DNA from: Burkholderiales bacterium
GTDB lineage: Bacteria; Pseudomonadota; Gammaproteobacteria; Burkholderiales; Burkholderiaceae_C
Assembly: GCA_016192425.1 (NCBI GenBank)
Contig: JACPUE010000004.1
Coordinates: forward strand, 62,001-126,000
Reading direction: 5' to 3'
DNA: 64,000 nucleotides
Made by a program: the position numbers and the translations under genes. The notes beneath the pieces were generated by a model, which was not told the DNA's origin, ran no database searches, and saw nothing but the letters and a program-made list of their open reading frames with translations. This document shows, one piece after another, positions 38,820 to 50,748 of this stretch; position 1 is the stretch's first letter; each line of letters begins with the position of its first letter.

Positions 38820-39455
38820 TCAGGCCCAGTCGCTCACTTGCACCATGGTGGTGTCGTCGGCGTGCTCGACCAGCATCGTGCGCACGCGGCCTTGCCACAG
38901 TTCGGCAAAGCGCGCCAGTTCGGCGGGGCTGGCCTGCCCTGTCACGGCCTTGGGCATCAGGGTTTTCATTTCGTCGGGCCAGGGCACGACAGAGGCGTCG
39001 AGCCTGACCTGCACGGCCTTGCCCGTGTCCGTGCGGCGCAGGCCCAGCACGCCTTCCAGGGTGGCTGCGCCAAAGGCCAGCAGGTTGTGGCGCGCAAAAA
39101 GGTGCGCCGCGCCTATGCCCTGGAAGCCCGTTTCAGGCGCCGCGCCGGTCAGCAGCTGCGCCACGGAGGAAATCACGCCGGTCACGCCGCTGTCGCGCGC
39201 ATCGCGCATCCAGACCTGGACCTCGCCGCGCACAGGCAGGCCGCTGCCGTACAGCGCGCGCAGGCCGTGCACAGTCATCAGCCAGGCGCCTGCCACCGTA
39301 GGGCAGGAGTGGCCAGCCAGGCGCACGGCGTCGGCGTAGCGGTATTCCATGACGCCGTCCTGCGCTGCGCCCAAAAACTGGGCCAGCGGGTCGCGCACGG
39401 TGAGGCTGGGGGCATCGGCAAAAAAGGCGGGCATGCCCTGGTCATGGGTTTTCAT
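38820..39455 (-). CDS. FmdE-like protein
   Basis: A 211-residue protein with YADAVRLAGHSCPTVAGAWL near residue 40-59, resembling the H.CPG...G motif of FmdE/formylmethanofuran-dehydrogenase subunit E-type proteins, and a later RDSGVTGVISSVAQLLTGAAP helix region. FmdE-type proteins bind metal through this His/Cys site, but no formylmethanofuran pathway is present, so the cellular role is unknown. The ATG at 39455 was chosen over an upstream codon at 39497. Confidence 0.55.
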   Translation of the reverse strand: MKTHDQGMPAFFADAPSLTVRDPLAQFLGAAQDGVMEYRYADAVRLAGHSCPTVAGAWLMTVHGLRALYGSGLPVRGEVQVWMRDARDSGVTGVISSVAQLLTGAAPETGFQGIGAAHLFARHNLLAFGAATLEGVLGLRRTDTGKAVQVRLDASVVPWPDEMKTLMPKAVTGQASPAELARFAELWQGRVRTMLVEHADDTTMVQVSDWA

Positions 39456-39548
39456 GGAGCGGATTATGTGCACCAATCGATTGACCGGTGATGACAATGC
39501 GGAATTAGGGTGGTGGCCCGGCCGGTGCTGCCATGCCGCTTGCGCTGG

Positions 39549-40613
39549 CTACAGCGGCGGTGCATGCAGCACGCTCCAGGCGGTGGCTGGCTCCTGGGGG
39601 GCCGACAACCATTGCTGGATGAAGCCCGTGTGGTGGGGGTCGCACAGCACGGGAGTGTGGCCGGTATCGGGTACATGCATCACCGACACGCGTGGATTGC
39701 GCACCATGCGCCGAATGGTCGCTGGCAGCAAGGCATCGGAGAGCAGGCCATGGATGAGCAAGACCGGACAGGAGACTTTTTCCCAGCTCGCCCATTGGTC
39801 CAGGCACTGTGCGGCCTCTTTCTGGTAGGCCTGCATGGCCCGCACGTCGTGGCGGTAGACGCGGCCTCCATCCGCGTCAGACCACCGGGTCTGGTAGTAG
39901 CCCAGGCTGAAGCGAACGCGATCGTCCATGCGTCCATCATTTTTCTGGGAAACCCCTATGCGCCTGAACAACTCGGACGGCTCCCGAAACACGTAGTGCC
40001 GTGCCAGCGTTTCTGCGCGGCGCTTGCGCCGGGCCCTGGGGATGTAGGGGCCAATGTCGTTGAGCACAATGCCCTGGACCTTTTGGGGATGGCGAGCGGC
40101 AAATTCGATGACGACGCTCCCGCCCATGGACGATCCGAGCAGGAAGGCCTGCCGCACCTCCAGGTGCGCGACCAACTGGCGTAGCTGCTCCACATAGGTG
40201 GACAGCGCGTAGTCCGACTCATGGGGCATCCAGCCGGATTGGCCCCGCCCCACCCAATCCATGGCAATCACCCGAAACCTGGCGCACAGATCCGAGGCCA
40301 GGAAGTTGAAGCGCATGGCGGTGTTTGCCACCCCGCCGCAGCAGACCAGCACCGGGGCATGCCGTGGCCCCCAGTCGGCATAGGCCACCCGCACGGCCTG
40401 CTCTTTGCGCAGGCGTGCTGGCGAGCCCTGCTGCAGCCGGACTGGATGGTGGTATTCAAAATGGCGCAGCCGAAACCGGCCGTGGAACGGGCCTATGCAG
40501 CGCTGGATGAATGTTTCGTAGTCGATCCAGGTCAGGGGAAGCACTGCGCCACCGACAGGCCTATTGCCTGCCGGGCTGCATTGCACCATTTGCCGTGTCA
40601 CCTGCATGTCCAT
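39549..40613 (-). CDS. Alpha/beta hydrolase
   Basis: A 354-residue alpha/beta-hydrolase with nucleophile elbow GSSMGGS, oxyanion-region CCGGVANTAMRF, MDWVGRGQSG strand, acid in LLIHGLLSDALLP and catalytic His in DTGHTPVL. The N-terminal 100 residues are an unusual extension with basic character. Substrate unknown; similar proteins hydrolyse esters or epoxides. It is divergent from the tetR gene. Confidence 0.82.
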   Translation of the reverse strand: MDMQVTRQMVQCSPAGNRPVGGAVLPLTWIDYETFIQRCIGPFHGRFRLRHFEYHHPVRLQQGSPARLRKEQAVRVAYADWGPRHAPVLVCCGGVANTAMRFNFLASDLCARFRVIAMDWVGRGQSGWMPHESDYALSTYVEQLRQLVAHLEVRQAFLLGSSMGGSVVIEFAARHPQKVQGIVLNDIGPYIPRARRKRRAETLARHYVFREPSELFRRIGVSQKNDGRMDDRVRFSLGYYQTRWSDADGGRVYRHDVRAMQAYQKEAAQCLDQWASWEKVSCPVLLIHGLLSDALLPATIRRMVRNPRVSVMHVPDTGHTPVLCDPHHTGFIQQWLSAPQEPATAWSVLHAPPL

Positions 40614-40729
40614 GCGGACCTTTCGTGGACGATGTGATGGCGGATTGTGTTGGCACAGCGCTGCACCGCTGCGCCTCCAAAGCACACGATGAGGCAACAA
40701 AATGCAACAACAAGAAGCTGCACTGCAGA

Positions 40730-40758
40730 TTGACCCTGGCATCCTCCTTTGCTACATT
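40730..40758 (+). promoter_or_regulatory. sigma-70-type promoter of the efflux operon
   Basis: TTGACC (40730-40735) and TACATT (40753-40758) with 17-bp spacing, followed by ACTAACCAGTCAGTCATTA, a TetR-operator-like stretch with repeated CAGTCA, before the tetR start. Confidence 0.6.
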
Positions 40759-40790
40759 ACTAACCAGTCAGTCATTAACTTGGTTCCGTC

Positions 40791-41471
40791 TTGCCCGATT
40801 CCGCCCTGCCCCCCTCCCACAGCAAACGCGAGCGCCGCAAGGAAGCGCGCCCCGGCGAATTGCTGGACGCCGCGCTCGACCTGTTTGTGGAAAAAGGCTA
40901 TGCCACCACGCGGGTGGAGGAAGTGGCCGCGCGGGCCGGGGTCTCCAAGGGAACGCTGTTCCTGTATTTCCCCAGCAAGGAAGAGCTGTTCAAGGCCGTG
41001 GTGCGCGAGAACATCGTGGGCCGCTTTGCCCAATGGCGCAACGAACTGCAGCACTACGAGGGCAGCACCGCCGACATGCTGCGCTATGGCTACCGCTCCT
41101 GGTGGGAGTCCATCGGCTGCACGCGCGCCTCGGGCATCACCAAGCTCATTTTGAGCGAGGGCTGCAACTTCCCCGACATCACGGCCTTCTACCAGCAGGA
41201 AGTCATCCTGCCGGGCCAGGCAATGATCCGTGCGCTGCTGCAGCGCGGCGTGGATCGGGGTGAATTCCGCCCGGTTGCGCTGGACTACGCCGTCTACGCC
41301 GTACTGGCGCCCATGATCTTCCTGATGCTGTGGAAACACTCTGTGGGCGCCTGCGTGCCCGTGGGCTTGGACTTCCAGCCTGAGGCGTATCTCCACAGCC
41401 AGGTTGAAACCCTGCTCCACGGCCTGCTGGCCTCGCCCGACGAGGCGCCACCCACCTCCCCCCATCCCTGA
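40791..41471 (+). CDS. TetR family regulator of the RND efflux operon
   Basis: A 226-residue repressor with N-terminal HTH ([35 protein letters not shown]) and an all-helical ligand domain. It starts with TTG, as no ATG or GTG is in frame before the HTH. It precedes the adaptor gene by 8 bp and probably represses the whole operon through the site just downstream of the promoter. Confidence 0.88.
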   Translation: MPDSALPPSHSKRERRKEARPGELLDAALDLFVEKGYATTRVEEVAARAGVSKGTLFLYFPSKEELFKAVVRENIVGRFAQWRNELQHYEGSTADMLRYGYRSWWESIGCTRASGITKLILSEGCNFPDITAFYQQEVILPGQAMIRALLQRGVDRGEFRPVALDYAVYAVLAPMIFLMLWKHSVGACVPVGLDFQPEAYLHSQVETLLHGLLASPDEAPPTSPHP

Positions 41472-41479
41472 GCTCCCCC

Positions 41480-42679
41480 ATGAAACGCTGGATTCCCTGG
41501 ACCATCGCCGCCCTTGTTGTCGTCCTTGTTGGCGCAGGTACGCTGCGCGCCCTGGGTGCGCGCAAGGCGCAGCAGCAGGCCCTGGCCACCCCTGCCAGCC
41601 CTGAAGTGGTCATGCAGATCGCCAGCAACGAACTGTGGGTGGCGCAGCGCCAGAACCTGCCGCTGACCGTGCCCCTGACCGGCACGGTGCGCGCCGTGCA
41701 GACGGCCGTCATCAAGGCGCGGGTGCCGGGCGAGGTACAGGGCCTTGCGCTGCGTGAAGGCGACAGCGTGCGCACAGGCCAGGAAGTGGCGCGCATAGAC
41801 CCCACCGAGCTGCAGGCCCGCGTGCGCCAGGCGCAGCAGCAGGCCGACGCCGCACGCGCCCAGGTGGACATTGCGCAGCGCCAGTTCGACAACAACCGTG
41901 CCCTGGTGGACCAGGGCTTTATTTCGCGCACCGCGCTGGACACCTCGCAGGCCAACCTCGGCGCTGCCCAGGCCAGCCACCAGGCGGCGCTGGCCGCCGT
42001 GGACGTGGCCCAGAAGTCACTGGCCGATGCCGTGCTGCGCAGCCCGCTGACCGGGCAGGTGGCGCAGCGCCTGGTGCAAAACGGCGAACGCGTGGCCGTG
42101 GATGCACGCATCCTGGAGGTGGTGGATCTTTCGCGCATGGAACTGGAAGCGCAGCTTGCACCCACCGACGCACTGGGCGTGCGCGTAGGCCAGAAGGCGC
42201 AACTGTCCATCGAAGGCGGCGGGCAGACCGTACAGGCCACGGTGCTGCGCATCAACCCCAGCGCGCAAAGCGGCAACCGTGCCGTGCCCGTGTACCTGGG
42301 CATAGACAGCGGCCCCAACACCCCGACGCTGCGCCATGGCCTGTTCGTGCAAGGCCGCCTGGATGTGGGGCAGGTGCAGCGGCTGGTGGTGCCTTTGGAA
42401 TCGGTGCGCATCGACCGGCCCGAACCCTATGTGCAAGTGGCCGACCAGGGCCGCGTAGCCCACCTGCCCGTGCGCCAGGGCGAGCGTTTTGAAGCCCAGG
42501 GCCAGACCCTGGTGGCCGTGCAGGGCGTGCCCGAGGGCGCCGCCGTGCTGGCCGGACGCGTGGGCGCAATGCCCGTGGGCACGCGGCTGCGCCTGCCCGA
42601 CGCGGCTGCAGCGCCCTCTTCTGCCCCAGCGGCAGCCCCCGCCGCCAGCGCGGCGGCACCGGCCGCATCGGCACGCTGA
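41480..42679 (+). CDS. RND efflux periplasmic adaptor subunit
   Basis: A 399-residue membrane-fusion protein with one N-terminal helix, lipoyl half-motifs (VIKARVPGEVQGLALREGDS and LRSPLTGQVAQRLVQNGERV), an alpha-hairpin between them, a beta-barrel domain and an Ala/Pro-rich C-terminal tail. It links the RND pump to the TolC-like channel in the same cluster. Two genes are separated by 9 bp. Confidence 0.93.
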   Translation: MKRWIPWTIAALVVVLVGAGTLRALGARKAQQQALATPASPEVVMQIASNELWVAQRQNLPLTVPLTGTVRAVQTAVIKARVPGEVQGLALREGDSVRTGQEVARIDPTELQARVRQAQQQADAARAQVDIAQRQFDNNRALVDQGFISRTALDTSQANLGAAQASHQAALAAVDVAQKSLADAVLRSPLTGQVAQRLVQNGERVAVDARILEVVDLSRMELEAQLAPTDALGVRVGQKAQLSIEGGGQTVQATVLRINPSAQSGNRAVPVYLGIDSGPNTPTLRHGLFVQGRLDVGQVQRLVVPLESVRIDRPEPYVQVADQGRVAHLPVRQGERFEAQGQTLVAVQGVPEGAAVLAGRVGAMPVGTRLRLPDAAAAPSSAPAAAPAASAAAPAASAR

Positions 42680-42688
42680 GGACACGGC

Positions 42689-45862
<3,174 letters not shown>

Positions 45863-45915
45863 AATCAAGGGTTTGTCCCGACCTGCCCCACCCATTCCTC
45901 TTTGGAGCCCTTTCC

Positions 45916-46626
45916 ATGAACATGCCTCTGAACACCACCGCCGACACCAGCTGCCCCACCACCCAGGCGCGCTACAACATGATCGAGCAGCAGATCCGCA
46001 CCTGGAACGTGGTGGCGTCTGCCGTGCTGGAAACGCTGGATCAGGTGCACCGTGAAGACTTTGTGCCCCAGGCCTACCGCGCCATGGCGTTTGTGGACAT
46101 GGAAATCCCCCTGCAGGGCGAGCCCCAGGCCGCCCTGCGCAGCGGCCAGTACATGCTCAAGCCCAACGTCGAGGCCCGCATGCTGCAGGACCTGCAGCTG
46201 ACCAAGGACGACCGCGTGCTGGAAATCGGCGCCGGTTCGGGCTACATGGCCGCGCTCATGGCGCACCAGGCCGCCCAGGTGGTATCGCTCGAACTCGATC
46301 CCCAGCTCGCCCTCATGGCACGCGAAAACCTGGAGCGCGCAGGCGTCACCAATGCCAGCGTGCGCCCGGCCGATGGCGCCCTGGATCCCATCCCCGACGG
46401 TCCGTTCGACGCCATCGTGCTCAGCGGCTCGGTAGCCGAAGTGCCCGCGCGCCTGCTGTCCCAGCTCAGCGACGGCGGCCGCCTGCTGGCCATCACGGGC
46501 CAGGAGCCGGTGATGCGCGCCACGCTGGTGCGCCGCAAGGGCGACCGCTTCGAAGTGTCCTACCCCTGGGACATGAACGCCGCCCGGCTCCAGCATTTCG
46601 AAGAGCCCTCGGCCTTCCGGTTCTGA
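45916..46626 (+). CDS. pcm: Protein-L-isoaspartate O-methyltransferase family
   Basis: A 236-residue SAM methyltransferase. The SAM site is VLEIGAGSGYMAALMA with acidic LELDPQ; the N-terminal RYNMIEQQIRTWNV and REDFVP motifs match the PCMT family, which methylates damaged L-isoaspartyl residues. It lies between RND pump and TolC genes, an order common in Comamonadaceae, so the link with outer-membrane assembly or damage repair is contextual. Confidence 0.88.
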   Translation: MNMPLNTTADTSCPTTQARYNMIEQQIRTWNVVASAVLETLDQVHREDFVPQAYRAMAFVDMEIPLQGEPQAALRSGQYMLKPNVEARMLQDLQLTKDDRVLEIGAGSGYMAALMAHQAAQVVSLELDPQLALMARENLERAGVTNASVRPADGALDPIPDGPFDAIVLSGSVAEVPARLLSQLSDGGRLLAITGQEPVMRATLVRRKGDRFEVSYPWDMNAARLQHFEEPSAFRF

Positions 46627-46650
46627 CGCACAGCGCATCCCCGCAGCTCT

Positions 46651-46815
46651 ATGGTTGATCTGGTCCGGCCCGCTGAACTGCTCTCCTGGTTTACCTGGGA
46701 GAGCAGCGCACGCACGCTGGCCATCGAAGGCGGCATAGATGCCTGGTCGCAAGAACATGACCCCAGGTGCTTGATGCCCTCAGGCCCCCTCTTCCCTTCT
46801 CGCAGGCAACCCTAG
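46651..46815 (+). pseudogene. Rhodanese remnant with large internal deletion
   Basis: A 54-codon ORF starting MVDLVRPAELLSWF and continuing LAIEGGIDAWSQEHDP. The first part looks like the start and the second like the GGIDAWS..DP end of a single-domain rhodanese of about 110 residues. The middle, with the catalytic Cys loop, is missing, and the C-terminus is replaced by an unrelated Pro-rich run. Intact rhodanese genes commonly sit between pcm and tolC in related bacteria, as I recall. Confidence 0.55.
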
Positions 46816-46828
46816 AAAGACCCTTCCC

Positions 46829-48154
46829 ATGCAGCTGTTCCGGATGCTCCCCCTGACCCTGGCGCTGGGCGCCGCACTGGCCGCCCCGGCGCAGGCCCAG
46901 AGCCTGACCGAACTGGTGGAATCGGCCCGCGCCTACGACTCCGCCTGGCAGTCTGCCCAGGCGCAATTGGAGGCAGCGCTGCGCCGCGCCGACCAGGCCC
47001 ACGCGGGGCTGCTGCCATCGGCGGGCCTCTCGGCCGGGGTGAGCCGCTCCAACACCGACATCACCCGCCCCCCGGTGGACCGCAACAGCGGCACGCAAAA
47101 CCTGGCGCTCAGCGCCTCGCAGCCGCTGTACCGCCCGGCCAACCGCATTGCCTACGAGCAAGGCCAGCGCGGCGTGGACGTGGCCCAGGCCCAGCTCGAC
47201 GCCGCACAGCAAGACCTGCTCATCCGCGTGAGCCAGGCGTATTTCGACGTGCTGGCCGCGCAGGACACGCTGACCTTCGTGCAGGCGCAAAAGTCCGCCG
47301 TGTCCGAGCAACTGGCTGCCGCCAAGCGCAATTTCGAGGTGGGCACCGCCACCATCACCGACACCCGCGAAGCGCAGGCCCGGTTCGACCTGGTCACCGC
47401 CCAGGAAATCGCGGCGGAAAACGACCTGCGCGTCAAGAAGCTGGCGCTCGACCAGTTGGTAGGCATCCAGGGCACCCGTCCGCAGCCGCTGGCCCAGCCC
47501 GTGCAGCTCAGCCCTGTGCAGCCCGACAGCGTGGAACACTGGGTGCAAACAGCCCAGGACCAGCAGCCCGGCGTACGCCAGGCCGCCCTGGCGCTGGATG
47601 TGGCGCGCCTGGAAACGCAGCGCGCCCAGACCGGCCACCTGCCCACCGTGGACCTGCAGGCCAGCTACAGCGTCACGCACAGCCCCAATGGCACGGTCAC
47701 GCTGCCCAACGTCAACACACGCACCAACGTTGCCACGGTCGGTGTGGCGCTGAACCTGCCGCTGTTTGCAGGCTATGCCGTGCAAAACCGCGTGAAGGAA
47801 ACCCTGGCTCTGGAACAAAAGGCCGAGGCAGACCTCGAAACCGCACGCCGCAACGTCGCCCAGGCAACGCGCAGCGCGTTCTTTGGCGTGCAGTCGGGCA
47901 TGGGCCAGGTCAAGGCGCTGGAAGCCGCAGAACAATCCAGCCAAAGCGCGCTGGACGCCAATAAGTTGGGCTACCAGGTGGGTGTGCGCATCAACATCGA
48001 CGTACTCAACGCCCAGAGCCAACTGTTCCAGACCAAGCGCGACCTGGCCGCGGCCCGCTACAACGTGCTGCTGGGCCAGCTCAAGCTGCGCCAGGCCGTT
48101 GGCACGCTCACGCTGGACGATGTGAGGGCGCTGAACCAGCAGCTCGTCAAATGA
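46829..48154 (+). CDS. tolC: TolC family outer-membrane channel
   Basis: A 441-residue type-I secretion/efflux outer-membrane protein with signal peptide ending APAQAQ, then two OEP repeats. SLTELVESARAYDSAWQSAQ, the NRIAYEQGQRGVDVAQAQL and the second-repeat LDANKLGYQVGVRINIDVLN regions are typical. It supplies the exit duct for the RND pump. A GC-rich hairpin follows the gene. Confidence 0.93.
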   Translation: MQLFRMLPLTLALGAALAAPAQAQSLTELVESARAYDSAWQSAQAQLEAALRRADQAHAGLLPSAGLSAGVSRSNTDITRPPVDRNSGTQNLALSASQPLYRPANRIAYEQGQRGVDVAQAQLDAAQQDLLIRVSQAYFDVLAAQDTLTFVQAQKSAVSEQLAAAKRNFEVGTATITDTREAQARFDLVTAQEIAAENDLRVKKLALDQLVGIQGTRPQPLAQPVQLSPVQPDSVEHWVQTAQDQQPGVRQAALALDVARLETQRAQTGHLPTVDLQASYSVTHSPNGTVTLPNVNTRTNVATVGVALNLPLFAGYAVQNRVKETLALEQKAEADLETARRNVAQATRSAFFGVQSGMGQVKALEAAEQSSQSALDANKLGYQVGVRINIDVLNAQSQLFQTKRDLAAARYNVLLGQLKLRQAVGTLTLDDVRALNQQLVK

Positions 48155-48160
48155 CGGTGC

Positions 48161-48183
48161 AGGGCAGGTTGTCGCCCTGCCCT
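48161..48183. terminator. bidirectional hairpin between tolC and the PLP enzyme gene
   Basis: AGGGCAGG (48161-48168) and CCTGCCCT (48176-48183) form an 8-bp perfect stem between two convergent genes. No T run, so the role as terminator is inferred. Confidence 0.5.
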
Positions 48184-48190
48184 TGGCCAG

Positions 48191-49372
48191 CTATCGCGCG
48201 CATTCATCCAGGGCCTGCGCCAGATCAGCCACCAGATCGTCGGGGTGTTCGATGCCCACGCTCAGGCGCACCAGCCCCTCGGTCACTCCGGCGGCATCGC
48301 GCGCCTGCTGCGATACGAAGCTGTGGGTGGTGCTGGCCGGGTGGCAGGCCAGGCTGTCGGTGTCGCCCAGCGAAACAGCCTGGGTGAACAGTGCCAGTCG
48401 GTTGAGCACCGAGGCCACGGCGCTGCGCTCGCAGCGCTGGAGTTCAAACGCCACCATGCCGCCAAAGCCCCCTTGCATCTGGCTCCGGGCCAGGGCGTGC
48501 TGGGGGTGGCTTTCCAGGCCGGGGTAGTGCACCAGGCGCACGGCGGGGTGCTGCTGCAGAAACCGGGCCACCGCCAGGGCGCCCTCGCAGTGGGCGGCCA
48601 TGCGCAGCGGCAAGGTCTTGATGCCGCGCAGGAACAGGAAGGCCTCTTGCGGCGCCAGGTTGCCGCCCACCTGGCCCAGCCCGGTCTTGCGCACGGGGGC
48701 CACCAGGGCATCGGCACCGGCAACGATGCCGCCCGTGGCGTCGCCATGGCCGCCCAGGTATTTGGTCATGGAGTGCATCACCAGGTCGATGCCGCACTCC
48801 AGCGGCCGCACCAGGCAGGGGGTGCAGAAGGTGTTGTCCGCCACGGTGGTGATGCCGCGCGAGCGCGCCGCGGTGGCCACGGCGGCCAGGTCGTGCAGGC
48901 GCAAGGTGGGGTTGGTGAGCGTTTCGACCCAGACCATGCGCGTGGCGGGCGTGAGGCTGGCCTCTAGCCCGGCAGCCGTGGCATCGACCACGCGGATGCC
49001 CCAGCGCTCGCCCAGGTTGCGCAGCAGGCCTTCGGTGCCGCCATACAGCGGGCCCAGAAACACCAGCTCATCGCCGGGGTGCAGCAGGCCCAGCACCAGC
49101 GATGCCGTGGCCGCCGTGCCGCTGGCAAAGGCCACGGCCGTCTGTGCGCCTTCCAGGTCTGCGAGCTTGGCTTCCAGCGCGGCTACGGTGGGGTTGGCAA
49201 AGCGGCTGTAGCGGTAGCCTGGCACCTCGCCTGCAAACAGGGCGGCGCCGCGCTCCAGCGTGCCGTAGCCAAAGGCCGTGGTCTGGGTGATGGGGGTGGC
49301 GATGGCGCCGGTGCCGGGGTCGGGCTGCTGTCCGGCATGGACGGCGCGGGTTCTGAGGTGGGTGGGTTTCAT
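48191..49372 (-). CDS. PLP-dependent trans-sulfuration enzyme
   Basis: A 393-residue Cys/Met-metabolism enzyme (cystathionine gamma-synthase, O-acylhomoserine sulfhydrylase or methionine gamma-lyase type). The PLP lysine is in HSMTKYLGGHGD; YSRFANPT, SGTAATASLV and VADNTFCTPCLVRPLE are the family blocks. Specificity cannot be fixed; the Cys in TFCTP at the position that is Thr/Asn in others is reminiscent of methionine gamma-lyases. Its ATG overlaps the waaA stop (ATGA). Confidence 0.85.
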   Translation of the reverse strand: MKPTHLRTRAVHAGQQPDPGTGAIATPITQTTAFGYGTLERGAALFAGEVPGYRYSRFANPTVAALEAKLADLEGAQTAVAFASGTAATASLVLGLLHPGDELVFLGPLYGGTEGLLRNLGERWGIRVVDATAAGLEASLTPATRMVWVETLTNPTLRLHDLAAVATAARSRGITTVADNTFCTPCLVRPLECGIDLVMHSMTKYLGGHGDATGGIVAGADALVAPVRKTGLGQVGGNLAPQEAFLFLRGIKTLPLRMAAHCEGALAVARFLQQHPAVRLVHYPGLESHPQHALARSQMQGGFGGMVAFELQRCERSAVASVLNRLALFTQAVSLGDTDSLACHPASTTHSFVSQQARDAAGVTEGLVRLSVGIEHPDDLVADLAQALDECAR

Positions 49373-50736
49373 GGCAAAGACTCCGGCAGCAGGCCGCAAA
49401 CCGCATGGGCCGTGGCCTGTGCCGCGCCGCGGTGCGCCTGGGCAAACGCCAGGGCGGCGCTACGTGCCTGGGCAAGGGCCTGGGCGTTCTCCACCCAGGC
49501 ATGGGCTGCCTGCACGGCCTGGTCCATGTCCTGCACGCGCTGGGCTGCGCCCTGGGTGCAGGCGCGCTCGGCGGCGTCGGCAAAGTTGAAGGTGTGCGGC
49601 CCCAGCAGCACTGGGCAGCCGCAGGCCGCCGCTTCGATGAGGTTTTGGCCCCCCAGGGGCGCAAAGCTGCCCCCCATGAGAGCCACATCGGCCAGTCCGT
49701 AGTACAGCGGCATTTCACCCAGGGTGTCGCCCAGCCACACATCCACGTCCTGCGGCGGTTGCGCCCAGGTGCTGCGGCGCGACACGCGCAGCCCGGCATC
49801 ACGCAGCAGTTGCTGTACCTGCGCAAACCGCTGCGGATGGCGCGGAACAATCAGCCATTGCACAACCAGCGGCGCGCAGGCCGCGTCACTTGCTTCGTTT
49901 TTGATAGCTGCTTGCGCTTGCTGGGCGTGCCTTTGAGGCCTGTTTTTGCCAATAGCCTGCAGCCATAGGGCCTCTTCCCCCTCGCGCGAGCTGGCCAGCA
50001 TGACCACGGGCCGCTGCTGCTGGGCACGCCAGGCGCGGCCCTGGGCAAGCTGTGCAGCATGGGGCTCCATGTCGAACTTGAGGTTGCCCAGCACGGCCTG
50101 CACGGGCGCGCCCAGGGCGCGCAGGCGCTGCGCATCGGCTTCGGTCTGCGCCCATGCTGCGGCCAGGGCGCTGTAGGCGGGCCGGGCCAGCCAGGCCAGG
50201 CGCTGGGCCTTGTGCAGCGACGCAGCGTTGAGCCGCGCGTTGGCCAGCACCAGCGCAATGCCGCGCCGCTGGCAGGCCTGCACCAGGTTGGGCCAGATCT
50301 CGGTCTCCATCAAGATGCCCACGCTGGGCCGAAAGCGCTGCAGAAAGCGCGCCACGGCGCCGGGTGTGTCCCAGGGCTGCCAGACCTGCAGGTCGCCGGG
50401 GTGCAGGAGCTTTTCGCCCTCGGCCCGGCCGGTGGCGGTACCGTGCGTCAGCAGCAGGCGCATGCCGGGAATCTGGTCCCGCAAAGCGCCCAGCAAGATC
50501 GCCGCCGCGCGCGTTTCACCGAGCGAGACGGCATGGATCCACACCAGCGGCCCCTGCGCATGCAGGGTGCTGTAGGGCACCAGGCTGTCCAGCGGCCGTG
50601 CGTAGCGCCCAAAGCGCTCGCCCACATGCTGGGCATAGCCCGGCTCGGCAATGGCGCGGCGGCGCAGCTTGCGCAGCAGCAGCGGCTGTGCGGCCCACAT
50701 CAGGGCGGAATACAGCCACAGGACGAGGCGTGCCAT
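49369..50736 (-). CDS. waaA: 3-deoxy-D-manno-octulosonic acid transferase
   Basis: A 455-residue KDO transferase that adds KDO to lipid A at the inner membrane. N-terminal membrane segment, then WIHAVSLGETRAA, METEIWPNLV and FAPLGGQNLIEAAACGCPVL are hallmark motifs. Between the ASSREGEE motif and the IVPRHPQRF motif, about 20 residues (QRHAQQAQAAIKNE) are encoded by a dispersed repeat copy in frame, at a loop where WaaA length varies. It follows the phosphomannomutase gene by 12 bp. Confidence 0.92.
   Translation of the reverse strand: MARLVLWLYSALMWAAQPLLLRKLRRRAIAEPGYAQHVGERFGRYARPLDSLVPYSTLHAQGPLVWIHAVSLGETRAAAILLGALRDQIPGMRLLLTHGTATGRAEGEKLLHPGDLQVWQPWDTPGAVARFLQRFRPSVGILMETEIWPNLVQACQRRGIALVLANARLNAASLHKAQRLAWLARPAYSALAAAWAQTEADAQRLRALGAPVQAVLGNLKFDMEPHAAQLAQGRAWRAQQQRPVVMLASSREGEEALWLQAIGKNRPQRHAQQAQAAIKNEASDAACAPLVVQWLIVPRHPQRFAQVQQLLRDAGLRVSRRSTWAQPPQDVDVWLGDTLGEMPLYYGLADVALMGGSFAPLGGQNLIEAAACGCPVLLGPHTFNFADAAERACTQGAAQRVQDMDQAVQAAHAWVENAQALAQARSAALAFAQAHRGAAQATAHAVCGLLPESLP
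49893..49951 (+). repeat. dispersed palindromic repeat, copy h, inside waaA
   Basis: TTGATAGCTGCTTGCGCTTG then CCTTTGAGGCCTGTTTTTGC. The second stem arm is degenerate (GGGCGTG). It lies in frame in the waaA coding sequence and adds a loop. Confidence 0.75.
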
Positions 50737-50748
50737 GGTGCAGCGGGT

